The position numbers and the translations under genes were made by a program. Shown one piece after another: positions 24,333 to 33,049 of a stretch of 45,128 nucleotides of DNA; the stretch's first letter is position 1; each line of letters starts with the position of its first letter. The stretch spans positions 1-45,128 of the forward strand of contig JAPJNA010000027.1 in the NCBI GenBank assembly GCA_026461395.1, read 5' to 3'. This DNA is from Chthoniobacterales bacterium (GTDB lineage: Bacteria > Verrucomicrobiota > Verrucomicrobiia > Chthoniobacterales > UBA6821). The notes below the pieces were generated by a model. It saw nothing but the letters and a program-made list of their open reading frames with translations, had not been told where the DNA came from and ran no database searches.

Positions 24333-25133
24333 ATGAAAAAAACACTACTCGCCGCCCTCGCCATTGCGGGTCTCGCGGTCACCACCGGCGCTCAGGCGCA
24401 GACCAACATCGGATCGGGAAGCGCCCTCCTCTACTTCAACAAGATGGCTGACAAGCCGGATTCAGGCACGGTGAATCTCTCCAACTCGCTTGTCGTCAAC
24501 CTTGGAGATCTCTCATCGAACTTCTCCAGCTTTAACCTGAGCCTCAATACGGCACTTGTGGCCGCATATGGTGCCGGATGGGCAACTGATGACACCATCA
24601 AGTGGGCCGTTTTCGGTGGCTTCAATAGCGAAGCACCTACACCCTACTCCTACGGATTCATGTATTCACGGCAGCAGGCAAGCCTGCTGGACCTCGTGAC
24701 GGTTTACAATCTTTCCAACAAGACTGATGCGTTCTACGCCGAGGCCAACGCCCCGATCTATACGACAGGATCGATTGCTTCGAGCCTGGGAGTCAATCAC
24801 ACGACTGTTGTGATTGAGAACGGAACACTCTCAAACGAAGGTGCCGTTTCGAATGGCGCTGGGCCGTATGCCATGGATCTTAACGGATTCGACGCTTTCA
24901 ACGGTACGCTTGCCACCTTCCAGTACCAGACTAATAGCCAAAACATCTACTTCAATGGTCTCATGGACGCGCGGGGTAACTATGGCGACCAGGCTGCAAT
25001 CAAGACCGGCACGATCACCCTCGCCTCCAACGGCACTCTCTCAGTGAATTCTGTTCCAGAGCCCTCCACCTATGCCCTCTTCGGTTTCGCTGCCCTCCTC
25101 CTCATCGTGGCCTACCGCCGCGCCAACGCATAA
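24333..25133 (+). CDS. PEP-CTERM sorting domain protein
   Basis: 266 residues. The start at 24333 gives a proper signal peptide (MKKTLLAALAIAGLAVTTGA, then QAQ). The body carries LVVNLGDLSSNFSSFNLSL, AAYGAGWATDDTIKWAVFGG and other segments shared in outline with the proteins at 26569 and 28075: hydrophobic-LG, then a TYG/YG-x-x-W step, then a W/YGV strand. The end is VPEPSTYALFGFAALLLIVA plus an arginine-containing tail, a PEP-CTERM signal for exosortase processing. It is secreted and surface- or matrix-associated by inference. The exosortase is not in the window. Confidence 0.88.
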   Translation: MKKTLLAALAIAGLAVTTGAQAQTNIGSGSALLYFNKMADKPDSGTVNLSNSLVVNLGDLSSNFSSFNLSLNTALVAAYGAGWATDDTIKWAVFGGFNSEAPTPYSYGFMYSRQQASLLDLVTVYNLSNKTDAFYAEANAPIYTTGSIASSLGVNHTTVVIENGTLSNEGAVSNGAGPYAMDLNGFDAFNGTLATFQYQTNSQNIYFNGLMDARGNYGDQAAIKTGTITLASNGTLSVNSVPEPSTYALFGFAALLLIVAYRRANA

Positions 25134-25177
25134 TTCACAGTATTTCGGTCAACACAACTAAACAACCCAACAAAAAA

Positions 25178-26485
25178 ATGAACAAGAACCTGCTGATCGC
25201 CGCAATTGCGGCCATGGGCGTAGTCTCGGCTTCCGCCCAGACGACCGTCTACCTCACCGGTGCCACGGCCTTCCGTAGCGTTGTCAACAAGTCGCTCTTC
25301 GATGATTATGGCGCCAAACTCGCCGCAACAACCGGAAGCAGCTCGACGGATGATGCCGCTGCTGCGCTCCTCTTCACCAACATCAATGTCGGTGGCACAA
25401 CCGTTGATCTTTCCGTCAAGTGGTCGGGATCTGAGGCTGGAATTCGCACTGTTGCATCTCCTTCCTCCAACACTGTCACTGATACATTCTATTCACCCTC
25501 GCTGGTAAAGGCTCTTACGGGTTCATTCCCGAAGACCGCTTACGCGCTCTCTTCTGCGAATCAAACAAACGCACGTGGAGACATCGCCTTCTCAGATACC
25601 TGGCAGGCCGTCTCCAACTTCCAGGGTAAGGCCAAGGATAACCGTACCTACGCCACGCTAAACGAGGCGAAGGTAGGTGTTGTGCCATTCACCTTTGTTG
25701 CGAACAAGGGTTGCGGCATTGACAACATCAGCCTCTCCACAGCCTGCCAATTGGCAAAGGCTGGTCGCGTTCCCGCCAGCATCGTGACTGGTATCACCAA
25801 CGATATAACCGGTGGCGCTTGGTTCACGGGCCGTGATCCCTTTTCGGGAACCCGCGTAACGGCACTCATGGTTGGCAAGGTCGGCTACAATACAGCCATC
25901 AAGAACTACAAGCCCACGGTAAGCGGTGGTCTAATTACCGCTCTGGGTGATTACGCTTCCAACGCTGTGTCTGGTCTTGCTGTGACTGCGGCCGGTAATG
26001 GCGAAACCTCCGGTGGCACCCTCTGTGGTTACATGACCAACTCAATGTCCGCAACCGTCAGTGGCGTCCCTGTCACGGTGAACGGTCGTGGCAATACCAA
26101 CATCCTCATCAGCTATGCTGGTGTTGCTGACGCTGCCGCCAAATTCTCCGGTGGTCTTATTCCCCTCAAGTTTGAGGGTGTTCATGGCCGTTTCGGTCTG
26201 ACTAATGAATACAGCGCTGCCAACCCTGGTCGGCTCGATTCCGGATACACCAACATCATCAGTGGAAAGTATCCCTTCTGGTCCTATGAGCACATCCTCT
26301 GGGATTCCAGCCGCATGAGCGCCGCTGCCTCAAACACCCTCACCTATCTGACCAACACCTTCGCATCCTATGCGACAACCAACACACTGATGGCCCCGAA
26401 CATCGCCCTGGGTGACATGAAGGTTTATCGTCTGAGTGATGCAGGTGAAATCAAGTACAGCACCAACGCAGCTCTGTACCGCTAA
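25178..26485 (+). CDS. Secreted PstS-like (periplasmic-binding-fold) protein
   Basis: 435 residues with signal peptide MNKNLLIAAIAAMGVVSASAQ. Early VYLTGATAFRSVV and central WFTGRDPFSGTRVTAL resemble the phosphate-binding loop region of PstS/DING proteins (R-D-x-x-S-G-T-R), and KYPFWSYEHIL resembles the late YP-x-x-x-x hinge. It has no PEP-CTERM tail, unlike its neighbours, and no ABC transporter genes are near. Ligand binding is therefore a guess from fold. It follows the PEP-CTERM gene by 44 bases with an A/C-rich leader (CAACACAACTAAACAACCCA), so cotranscription is likely. Confidence 0.7.
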   Translation: MNKNLLIAAIAAMGVVSASAQTTVYLTGATAFRSVVNKSLFDDYGAKLAATTGSSSTDDAAAALLFTNINVGGTTVDLSVKWSGSEAGIRTVASPSSNTVTDTFYSPSLVKALTGSFPKTAYALSSANQTNARGDIAFSDTWQAVSNFQGKAKDNRTYATLNEAKVGVVPFTFVANKGCGIDNISLSTACQLAKAGRVPASIVTGITNDITGGAWFTGRDPFSGTRVTALMVGKVGYNTAIKNYKPTVSGGLITALGDYASNAVSGLAVTAAGNGETSGGTLCGYMTNSMSATVSGVPVTVNGRGNTNILISYAGVADAAAKFSGGLIPLKFEGVHGRFGLTNEYSAANPGRLDSGYTNIISGKYPFWSYEHILWDSSRMSAAASNTLTYLTNTFASYATTNTLMAPNIALGDMKVYRLSDAGEIKYSTNAALYR

Positions 26486-26506
26486 TCAGTAAAAAATTAA
26501 TTGACA

Positions 26507-26534
26507 CCCCTGAGTATTAAACAATACTCAGGGG
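26507..26534. terminator. Perfect 12-bp hairpin
   Basis: CCCCTGAGTATT (26507-26518), loop AAAC, AATACTCAGGGG (26523-26534). No T run follows on the plus strand; on the minus strand an A/T-rich stretch with TTTTTT follows. It lies 22 bases after the PstS-like stop codon and 35 bases before the next start, so it may terminate, stabilise the upstream 3' end, or bind a regulator. Confidence 0.6.
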
Positions 26535-26568
26535 GGATCAATTTACCTCCAACAAATCATCGCAAACC

Positions 26569-27348
26569 ATGAAAAACTCACTCGCGGCATTTATCATTCT
26601 TGCTGGTAGCGTAGCCGCCTCTGCGGCTGTCTCGACTCCAGGAAATCTCGTTCTTGGTTTCCGTGCTGAAACTGGGACGACGGGAGAAAGCAACAACGTT
26701 GTTATCGATCTTGGAGCTCTTTCCAGCATCATTACTGACACACGCAATACATACAATCTCAGCGGCGCTAGCTCCATTCTCAGCACAACGTATGGAACTA
26801 ACTGGTTCAATCGTACGGATCTTTATTATGGCGTAATTGCTAATGATGCCTACGAGATCAATGGTGGAGATGATTACTACCAGTCATTCGCTTCCACTCG
26901 TCTCGCCAACAGTGGTTCTGTCACGCTTGATGCTATTTCCGTTTATACAGCTCAGCCTACGTTCCAGCAGTTTGCGTTGAATAATTCTTCAACAGCGCTT
27001 TCAAGTGGTACGATCAGTGGGGCCACTCGTGGTGGGGGCTTCCTCACCAGCGATTACCTTGTTCTCGATAGCGCCGACTCAGCATCATGGTCTACTCTCA
27101 GCGCTGCGGGTTGGGGAGGGCTTTTCACTGAATCGCAGGATAATCTGGTCACTTCCTACACATCATCAACGAGTGCTCTGGGAATTTATACGGCTGCTGG
27201 TGGTTTGAATGACTTCAATCAGACGATTCCAGCCGCTGTTTATATTCAGAGCGGTTATCTCGTGGTCGTTCCCGAACCTTCGACCTACATGCTTCTTGCT
27301 TTGTCTGGAGTTGCTCTTCTCTACATTGCTCGTCGAAAGAAGGCCTGA
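26569..27348 (+). CDS. PEP-CTERM protein, founder of the shared N-domain
   Basis: 259 residues with signal peptide MKNSLAAFIILAGSVAASAA. The mature start TPGNLVLGFRAE, NNVVIDLG, YNLSGASSILSTTYGTNWF and RTDLYYGV align residue by residue with the N-terminal part of the 1458-residue protein at 28075. The tail is VPEPSTYMLLALSGVALLYI with a KKA end, a PEP-CTERM signal. Function is unknown; secretion and sorting follow from the signals. A strong terminator ends it. Codon use is more AT-rich than the housekeeping genes. Confidence 0.88.
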   Translation: MKNSLAAFIILAGSVAASAAVSTPGNLVLGFRAETGTTGESNNVVIDLGALSSIITDTRNTYNLSGASSILSTTYGTNWFNRTDLYYGVIANDAYEINGGDDYYQSFASTRLANSGSVTLDAISVYTAQPTFQQFALNNSSTALSSGTISGATRGGGFLTSDYLVLDSADSASWSTLSAAGWGGLFTESQDNLVTSYTSSTSALGIYTAAGGLNDFNQTIPAAVYIQSGYLVVVPEPSTYMLLALSGVALLYIARRKKA

Positions 27349-27383
27349 AAGCTACTCTGAGTAATTAATAGTACATTCAACTG

Positions 27384-27417
27384 GAAGGCCCCCGTCACGG
27401 GGGCCTTCTTTATTTTT
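27384..27417 (+). terminator. Strong Rho-independent terminator
   Basis: GAAGGCCCCCG (27384-27394), TCA loop, CGGGGGCCTTC (27398-27408), an 11-bp perfect stem followed by TTTATTTTT. Confidence 0.93.
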
Positions 27418-27466
27418 ACTCCAAAAGCTCATAGGCGGGTCTGATATTCTATCGGTATTATTCCCT

Positions 27467-28018
27467 ATGAAATCCTCCTTTATCAATCATTGGCTGGTGA
27501 GATTGTTACTCACGATAATGCTGCTGCTGACTTGCGTTCTTGCATATCTCATCTGTCAAGAAATACGTGACGTGTCCGTAATGGCTGACCACTCATCTTC
27601 TTCAAATGCGCAGGGGCTTCCTGAAAAGACTCACCTCACAACCAAGACTTCAGTTTCTCAAAATGTCTATGCTGAAATAAATGGGATACAGGGTTATGCC
27701 TCACAGGCGTCCCCCAAGGTGGGTAGCGAGGCATCCCTTGAAGTGAGCGCATCAGATCCTGTGGTCGAGGCCTCCGAGGATGCGCCTGATATTGCACCTC
27801 CTTTTCTTTATGAGATCAAACCCTCTAAAATGGCTCTGCTTGATCAGGATCAACAGCTTGCTGTTCAGAAGGCCTTTGAGTCTTACCTGGCATTCCAACA
27901 AGCAGGCGGGGGAAATACCGATTTGCGCGTGCTCAAGGAATCATCTGAAAAACTCAAGGAACAGCTTGCTGCCGAGATCGGTCCTATTGCGGTCCATGAT
28001 TTGATGCAAGGGGAGTGA
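27467..28018 (+). CDS. Membrane-anchored protein, unknown
   Basis: 183 residues. One hydrophobic segment (residues about 9-31, VRLLLTIMLLLTCVLAYLIC) anchors a Ser/Thr-rich, low-complexity middle and a helical, charged end (DQQLAVQKAFESYLAFQQ, then LKESSEKLKEQLAAEIG). No family recognised. It lies 56 bases before the large beta-repeat protein on the same strand and after a terminator, so it may belong to the same surface module. A secretion-helper role is only a guess from position. Confidence 0.65.
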   Translation: MKSSFINHWLVRLLLTIMLLLTCVLAYLICQEIRDVSVMADHSSSSNAQGLPEKTHLTTKTSVSQNVYAEINGIQGYASQASPKVGSEASLEVSASDPVVEASEDAPDIAPPFLYEIKPSKMALLDQDQQLAVQKAFESYLAFQQAGGGNTDLRVLKESSEKLKEQLAAEIGPIAVHDLMQGE

Positions 28019-28055
28019 TGTGACGAATCTGTAACGGGATTTCAGCGTTCAAGGT

Positions 28056-28063
28056 GCTATAAT
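28056..28063 (+). promoter_or_regulatory. Extended -10 promoter element
   Basis: GCTATAAT preceded by T gives the extended -10 TGCTATAAT (TG at 28055-28056, TATAAT at 28058-28063). The ATG of the next gene is at 28075, so the transcript would start about five bases before it. No good -35 is seen. Confidence 0.5.
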
Positions 28064-28074
28064 AAGAATCTACC

Positions 28075-31000
28075 ATGCCCTACAAGTCGCTCTTGCGCTG
28101 CTTTTTCATACCTCTCCTGAATCTACGGAGGTTTTTCAGTGGCTTTCTTATTTTGGTAACCTTGTGTTCTTCTCCTGCTCTCTTGGCTGTGGCGGGAGAT
28201 ACTCCCGGAAACCTTTTGTTGTTCTTCCGTGAAACGGATTCCACAGCACCAATTGGTGCCAATGATAACATGGCTATCGATCTCGGATCTTTCCCGGCAA
28301 ATCAAACGGGTTTTCGATACGATTTCTCTGGCAACTCAATTATTTCGCGGACGTATGGAAATGATTGGTTCCAGCGGGAAACATTGTTCTGGGGCATTAT
28401 GGGATTTGTTCCTTACCCTGAAGAGACCGACGAAGGTCTCGCCAAAATGAAGCTGTTCATTTCGCGGGAATCATCATCCACAGTGTTGGGTCAGATAACT
28501 GGAGTCTCATTGTATAATCTGGCGCAACCGTGGCCTGCTCTTATAAATGAAATGATCTATGGTAGTGGTGGTACTGCGAATGTTTCCGGTGCTGACTTAT
28601 CCTATACGGTGTTTACGAAAGGTGAGAGCGCTTGGAGTGGCATGCAGGAGAACTCCTCCGGGGCCTTCAGCGGGTCCATTTCTTACACTGGCAATTCGGA
28701 TCATCAGATTACGATAAGCCGCGATCTGATTCTCTCACAGTACACGCCTGATCTTGTCGATTTCGGCAATGTTGCCATTTCTGCCGATCTGCTCTCGATA
28801 CGATTCACCAATGGAATTCTCTCTGCCACTGCCATCTCGGGTGGAGGAGGTTCTGGCGGTGCTTACTCTGGACCTTGGAACTGGACGGCGGGCTCGGGCA
28901 ACTGGGACGCTACGAACAACTGGACGAGCAATCAGGTAGCCTCTAACGGCTACGCCGCCTGGATCACAGGTGTTGCGGGCGGAGGGACGATCACGAACAA
29001 TGGTGTCTCAAGCCTCTCTAGCCTCACCTTCAGCAATGGTGCAGGATCCTTCACATTGACCGGCACCAATCCCGGCCAGACCCTGACAATCTCAAGCGGC
29101 ATCAATAACAACTCGAGTAATACCCAGACGATCGATCTCTCGATAGCCGGAGCAGGAGGTGTCACCCAATCAGGCTCAGGCACCACCGTGCTGGTCAAGA
29201 GCAACTCCTACGTCGGTGGTACGACCCTGAACAATGGAGCGGTGGTGATCGGTAATAACAACGCTCTCGGCTCTGGCGCGGTGACTGTCACGGGTGCCTC
29301 ATCCCTGATCGCGGGCGTGGCCAATCTCTCCACAACGAATGACATGGTGCTCAACGCTGCAACAACCATCAATACGGAGGCAAACCGCTGGACCAATGCT
29401 GGCACGCTCTCGGGATTGGGATCGCTGACCAAGACTGGGTCGGCGACTTTGACTCTTAGTGGGACGAGTGCGAGTTATTCTGGAGCCTCGACCATCAATG
29501 CCGGTGCGATGCAGGTTACTGGGAATCTTGGAACAGGAACCGTGACGGTGAGCAATGGGGCCTCTCTCTCCGGATCGGGAAGAGTCGGTGGTATCACAGT
29601 GGCCTCCGGCGGCGCAGTCATGGCTGGAAGCGATACGGCGATCGGAACCCTGACTGTGACAGGCAATGGGATCTGGAGTGGGGGGGGCATTTACAACTGG
29701 AAGATCTCCGATGCCTCAGAGAATGAGGGCGTCGGTTACGACTTGATCTCGATCGGAGGAGCGCTGGATCTCTCGGGAGTGACTTCACTCAACAAGTTCC
29801 AGATCAATCTCTGGTCCTTGGGGGGCAATGCCGCCAACTTTAATCAGGATATCGACGGGGCTTGGAAGATCGCCTCTTTCTCTTCGCTCAACGGTAGTTT
29901 CTCTACCAACCTCTTCTCGGTTAACCTTGGGGCCACCAATGGTACGGGAGGTTTCCCGAACGCCACGAACGGGACATTCTCCCTCTCCTCCTCGGTAGAT
30001 GCCTTATTCCTGCAATACAAGACGCGGGCCGCCACGGAGACATCAGGAATCTGGTCAGCTGGCTCGGGAAACCTGACCGGGATCACCAATGGTTCCCTGC
30101 TTCAGTTCACTGGAGTAGGGGGATCGGTCACCAATCAGTCCGTCACCGATCTGACCGGGATCTCTTACGGATCCTTGGCGGGAGGTTACACCCTCTCCGG
30201 AACGAATATCACCCTCTCCGGTAATGTGACGAATGCCTCTTCATCCCAGCAGAACATCTCCTCTAGGATTAACTTGGCCACCAACGCAGCCATCACGGCC
30301 CAGAACGGGGCTATGCAACTGGCAGGGGCCGTAGCGCTGGACTCCAATAACCTGACGATCTCCGGTGACCGACAGACCACGCTCGCAGGCGACATCGCGG
30401 GATCAGGGACTCTCATCAAGCAGGGAGCCGGCACTCTGGTTCTATCAGGGGTCTCTTCCAATGCCGGCGGTCTTGCTGTCGAGTCAGGTCGGGCGATCCT
30501 CTCAGGAGGGGATGACAGGCTCTCATCCAACGGGAGGCTCTCGGTGTCGAGTGATGCAGTCGTGGACCTCGGCACCAATAGCCAACGCTTCGTGGCGCTC
30601 TCAGGATCGGGGACCATCACGGGTGGAAGCGGTTCGATCACGTTCGCCCCATCGAATGCCATCTCCTATGCCGGAACAATCGGGGGGCAGAAAGCCGTCG
30701 TGCAGAACGGATCCGGTACCACCACCCTCACCGGTTCCAACAGCTATACGGGAGGAACCATTGTCTTCGCAGGGACTCTCGTCGCGGGATCCAGCAATGC
30801 CTTGGGTGCCAATCTCTCCCCGGTATCTGTGAGAGGTGGCACACTCGATCTGGGGGGGGGAACCCGGACAATGGGCTCGGTGACCCTCACAGCGGGTGAG
30901 ATCTCCAACGGATCCATCACTGCCAATCTCATGGCTTGCGTGGCATCGGGCCAGCAGGCCACGATCTCCGCCACGCTGGCGGGGAATAGGGGATTCTGGA

Positions 31001-32451
31001 AGTTGGGAGCGGGAACCCTGAACCTCCTTTCAGCGATGCCAACCGGAACGAATATCGTGATGTCTGGCGCCCTCAAAACATCCGGATCAGTGATGGGAGT
31101 CGCCAGCAATGCTCTCGGTAAAATCATCCTGGGAGGCACATCCAGTCCTGCTCTCTGGACGAACGAAGGGAATCTGACGCTGGCTACAAACGGAAAGACG
31201 ATCTTGGAGTTGAGGGATGCCGCCACACTCCGAACCGGTGATCTCACCCTCGCCGCAGCGAAATCTTCGCAGGGAACGCTCCTTCTCACCGGAACGGGAA
31301 CCAATGGTGGAACCACGATCGAGGTCGGTTCGGGAACGATCACCTTCGGCGCCGGTGCGGGGAAGATCGATTACAAGAAGTCATCCTCCTCCACCCTCTC
31401 CCAGGCACTCTCCGGCAAAGGGATGGTCACGGTCTCCGGCATGGGAACCCTGACCCTCGCCGGGAATAACTCCGGATTTGCCGGAACCAACTACCTCACC
31501 TCCGGAGGGATGGTGATCGGCGCCAACACCCTCAACGGGGGTGTGGCACTCGTTTCTGGTAAGAAAAGCACACTCACGCTCCAGCAGGGAGCCAGCCTCT
31601 CAAGCACCAATGCCCTGCATGCCGTTGGGGGCAAGCTGATTGACAATTCGGGCCTGGCGTTTACCAACTCGATCCGCTCCTCCAGAATCGTTACCAATGG
31701 AGCGCTACGCCCCGGAATCTTGCTTGCCACAGGAGGTACGCTTGAGAAGAGCTACACCGCCACCAACGATGTGACAAGGAATGTGGCGGGTTTCGGCGCG
31801 GGATATGGATCGGGTAAATCCTTCCAGATTCTCTCCGGTGCCGTCGCGGGCGCCTCGACACTCACGGCCCTGTCGGATGCCAATGGAAGGTTGGATCTCC
31901 ACGGAACGGGCAGCAATCCCTTCGTCATGGCGATGACCGATGCGAGCTTCACAGCCACAAGGAACCAGATCCAGTGGCTCTACACAAACAGTGCCACTCC
32001 GTATTGGACGAACACCATTGCGGGTAATATCCAAGGAAGTAACAAGACTGCAGCGATCAGCGGGATGAATGGACTCTCTTTTGCTGGGAGCTTCAATAGC
32101 TTCCTTCTCCAGACGAGTCTCAAGACGGCTGGGATTACGAGTGACCCAAGCGACACCCTTGTCGAACTGAATGATCTGGGGACTGACAGCATCGCCGGGT
32201 TGCTCAATAAAATCATGGGGGCGTACGGTTACGACAGCGCCACCAAGACGGCATGGGCTGTCATCAACCACAACAGCCTCTTCGATTCCCAGCCAGGAAT
32301 CGACACGGATCCCGGCCTTGCGCCTCTGGATATGGGAGCATCCTCAGTGACCACGCAGACCGTCCCGGAACCGGGAACCTGGGCCCTGATGATTATTGGA
32401 TCGGTGGCTCTGCTTTTCGCAATAAAGGCCAAAAACCGGAAGAAGATTTAA
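28075..32451 (+). CDS. Large autotransporter-type beta-strand repeat protein with PEP-CTERM
   Basis: 1458 residues. A long basic signal peptide (residues 1-40) precedes a domain homologous to the protein at 26569 (DTPGNLLLFFRETD, then MAIDLG, SGNSIISRTYGNDWFQRE). A glycine-rich linker near residue 255 leads to a W-rich start (GPWNWTAGSGNWDATNNWTS) and then beta-helix repeats of the autotransporter-associated type: NSYVGGTTLNNGAVVIG, SLTKTGSATLTLSG, GAGTLVLSG, NSYTGGTIVFAGTL, MGTLTLAGNN. The end is VPEPGTWALMIIGSVALLFA with a basic tail, so the protein is PEP-CTERM sorted and has no classical autotransporter barrel. It is a probable extracellular adhesin or matrix protein. GC content rises sharply at the repeat part (about 28840), consistent with a domain fusion. 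Confidence 0.9.
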   Translation: MPYKSLLRCFFIPLLNLRRFFSGFLILVTLCSSPALLAVAGDTPGNLLLFFRETDSTAPIGANDNMAIDLGSFPANQTGFRYDFSGNSIISRTYGNDWFQRETLFWGIMGFVPYPEETDEGLAKMKLFISRESSSTVLGQITGVSLYNLAQPWPALINEMIYGSGGTANVSGADLSYTVFTKGESAWSGMQENSSGAFSGSISYTGNSDHQITISRDLILSQYTPDLVDFGNVAISADLLSIRFTNGILSATAISGGGGSGGAYSGPWNWTAGSGNWDATNNWTSNQVASNGYAAWITGVAGGGTITNNGVSSLSSLTFSNGAGSFTLTGTNPGQTLTISSGINNNSSNTQTIDLSIAGAGGVTQSGSGTTVLVKSNSYVGGTTLNNGAVVIGNNNALGSGAVTVTGASSLIAGVANLSTTNDMVLNAATTINTEANRWTNAGTLSGLGSLTKTGSATLTLSGTSASYSGASTINAGAMQVTGNLGTGTVTVSNGASLSGSGRVGGITVASGGAVMAGSDTAIGTLTVTGNGIWSGGGIYNWKISDASENEGVGYDLISIGGALDLSGVTSLNKFQINLWSLGGNAANFNQDIDGAWKIASFSSLNGSFSTNLFSVNLGATNGTGGFPNATNGTFSLSSSVDALFLQYKTRAATETSGIWSAGSGNLTGITNGSLLQFTGVGGSVTNQSVTDLTGISYGSLAGGYTLSGTNITLSGNVTNASSSQQNISSRINLATNAAITAQNGAMQLAGAVALDSNNLTISGDRQTTLAGDIAGSGTLIKQGAGTLVLSGVSSNAGGLAVESGRAILSGGDDRLSSNGRLSVSSDAVVDLGTNSQRFVALSGSGTITGGSGSITFAPSNAISYAGTIGGQKAVVQNGSGTTTLTGSNSYTGGTIVFAGTLVAGSSNALGANLSPVSVRGGTLDLGGGTRTMGSVTLTAGEISNGSITANLMACVASGQQATISATLAGNRGFWKLGAGTLNLLSAMPTGTNIVMSGALKTSGSVMGVASNALGKIILGGTSSPALWTNEGNLTLATNGKTILELRDAATLRTGDLTLAAAKSSQGTLLLTGTGTNGGTTIEVGSGTITFGAGAGKIDYKKSSSSTLSQALSGKGMVTVSGMGTLTLAGNNSGFAGTNYLTSGGMVIGANTLNGGVALVSGKKSTLTLQQGASLSSTNALHAVGGKLIDNSGLAFTNSIRSSRIVTNGALRPGILLATGGTLEKSYTATNDVTRNVAGFGAGYGSGKSFQILSGAVAGASTLTALSDANGRLDLHGTGSNPFVMAMTDASFTATRNQIQWLYTNSATPYWTNTIAGNIQGSNKTAAISGMNGLSFAGSFNSFLLQTSLKTAGITSDPSDTLVELNDLGTDSIAGLLNKIMGAYGYDSATKTAWAVINHNSLFDSQPGIDTDPGLAPLDMGASSVTTQTVPEPGTWALMIIGSVALLFAIKAKNRKKI

Positions 32452-33049
32452 ACCACCAAGAGATATCCAAGGGAATCCGATTATTCACCACTAAGGGGGA
32501 TCCAAGTGGGATCCAAGTTAGAGAATCCAAGTGGGGGATTAGGGGGAGCAAGTGGCATGGGCTCCGAGTATCGGAGCTGGCTTGTCGAATGAGTGCCTCT
32601 GCAAGCGAGCTTGCGAGAGCACATCATCTCGACAAACCTCACCGCAGTACCTTCGGCACTGCGTCCATGCCAAGCCCTCGACGCGCGACTTCCCTACTCA
32701 GTTCCTTTTCGGGAAAACTTTGCCGGTCCTTGGCTGTTTCCTTGGTGGTAAATTCCTTCCATGCCCCTTTAGCGTAGCTACCTACTAGCTACTGGGCACC
32801 CACTTTCTCACCTTCGCACCTTCCCACTTTATACTGCCCGCTACTTTTTGCTCTCGACGCTCGACCTTCGTCCCTCGACTTCTCCGGTCTCTCCCCAAAC
32901 TTCCATATTCATACTTCTATATTCCGCGCCCCAGGCGCTCCCTTCGCCGGCACTTGGTGGTAGAAAATGCAGCCTGCAGATCTCCTTTTCTTTTATGTCG
33001 GAATTGTAACACTTGAAGCCATCTTTTTAGGGTAGTCTTTCAGACCAGA
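32452..33049. other. Spacer with repeats and hairpins before the giant exoprotein
   Basis: ATCCAAG-type direct repeats at 32463-32535; GCTCCGA-gta-TCGGAGC at 32561-32577; a long imperfect hairpin at 32581-32636; heptad tracts near 32795-32830 and 32855-32925 (CTCGACG, CTCGACC, TTCGTCC; AACTTCC, ATATTCA); and GCGCC-cca-GGCGC at 32926-32938. TTGTAAC at 33004-33010 may belong to the promoter. No credible gene. Confidence 0.65.

Noticed and set aside
29208-32271. Multiple minus-strand frames opposite the beta-repeat protein
   Set aside because: Val/Pro-rich shadows of Gly/Thr/Ser-rich repeats.
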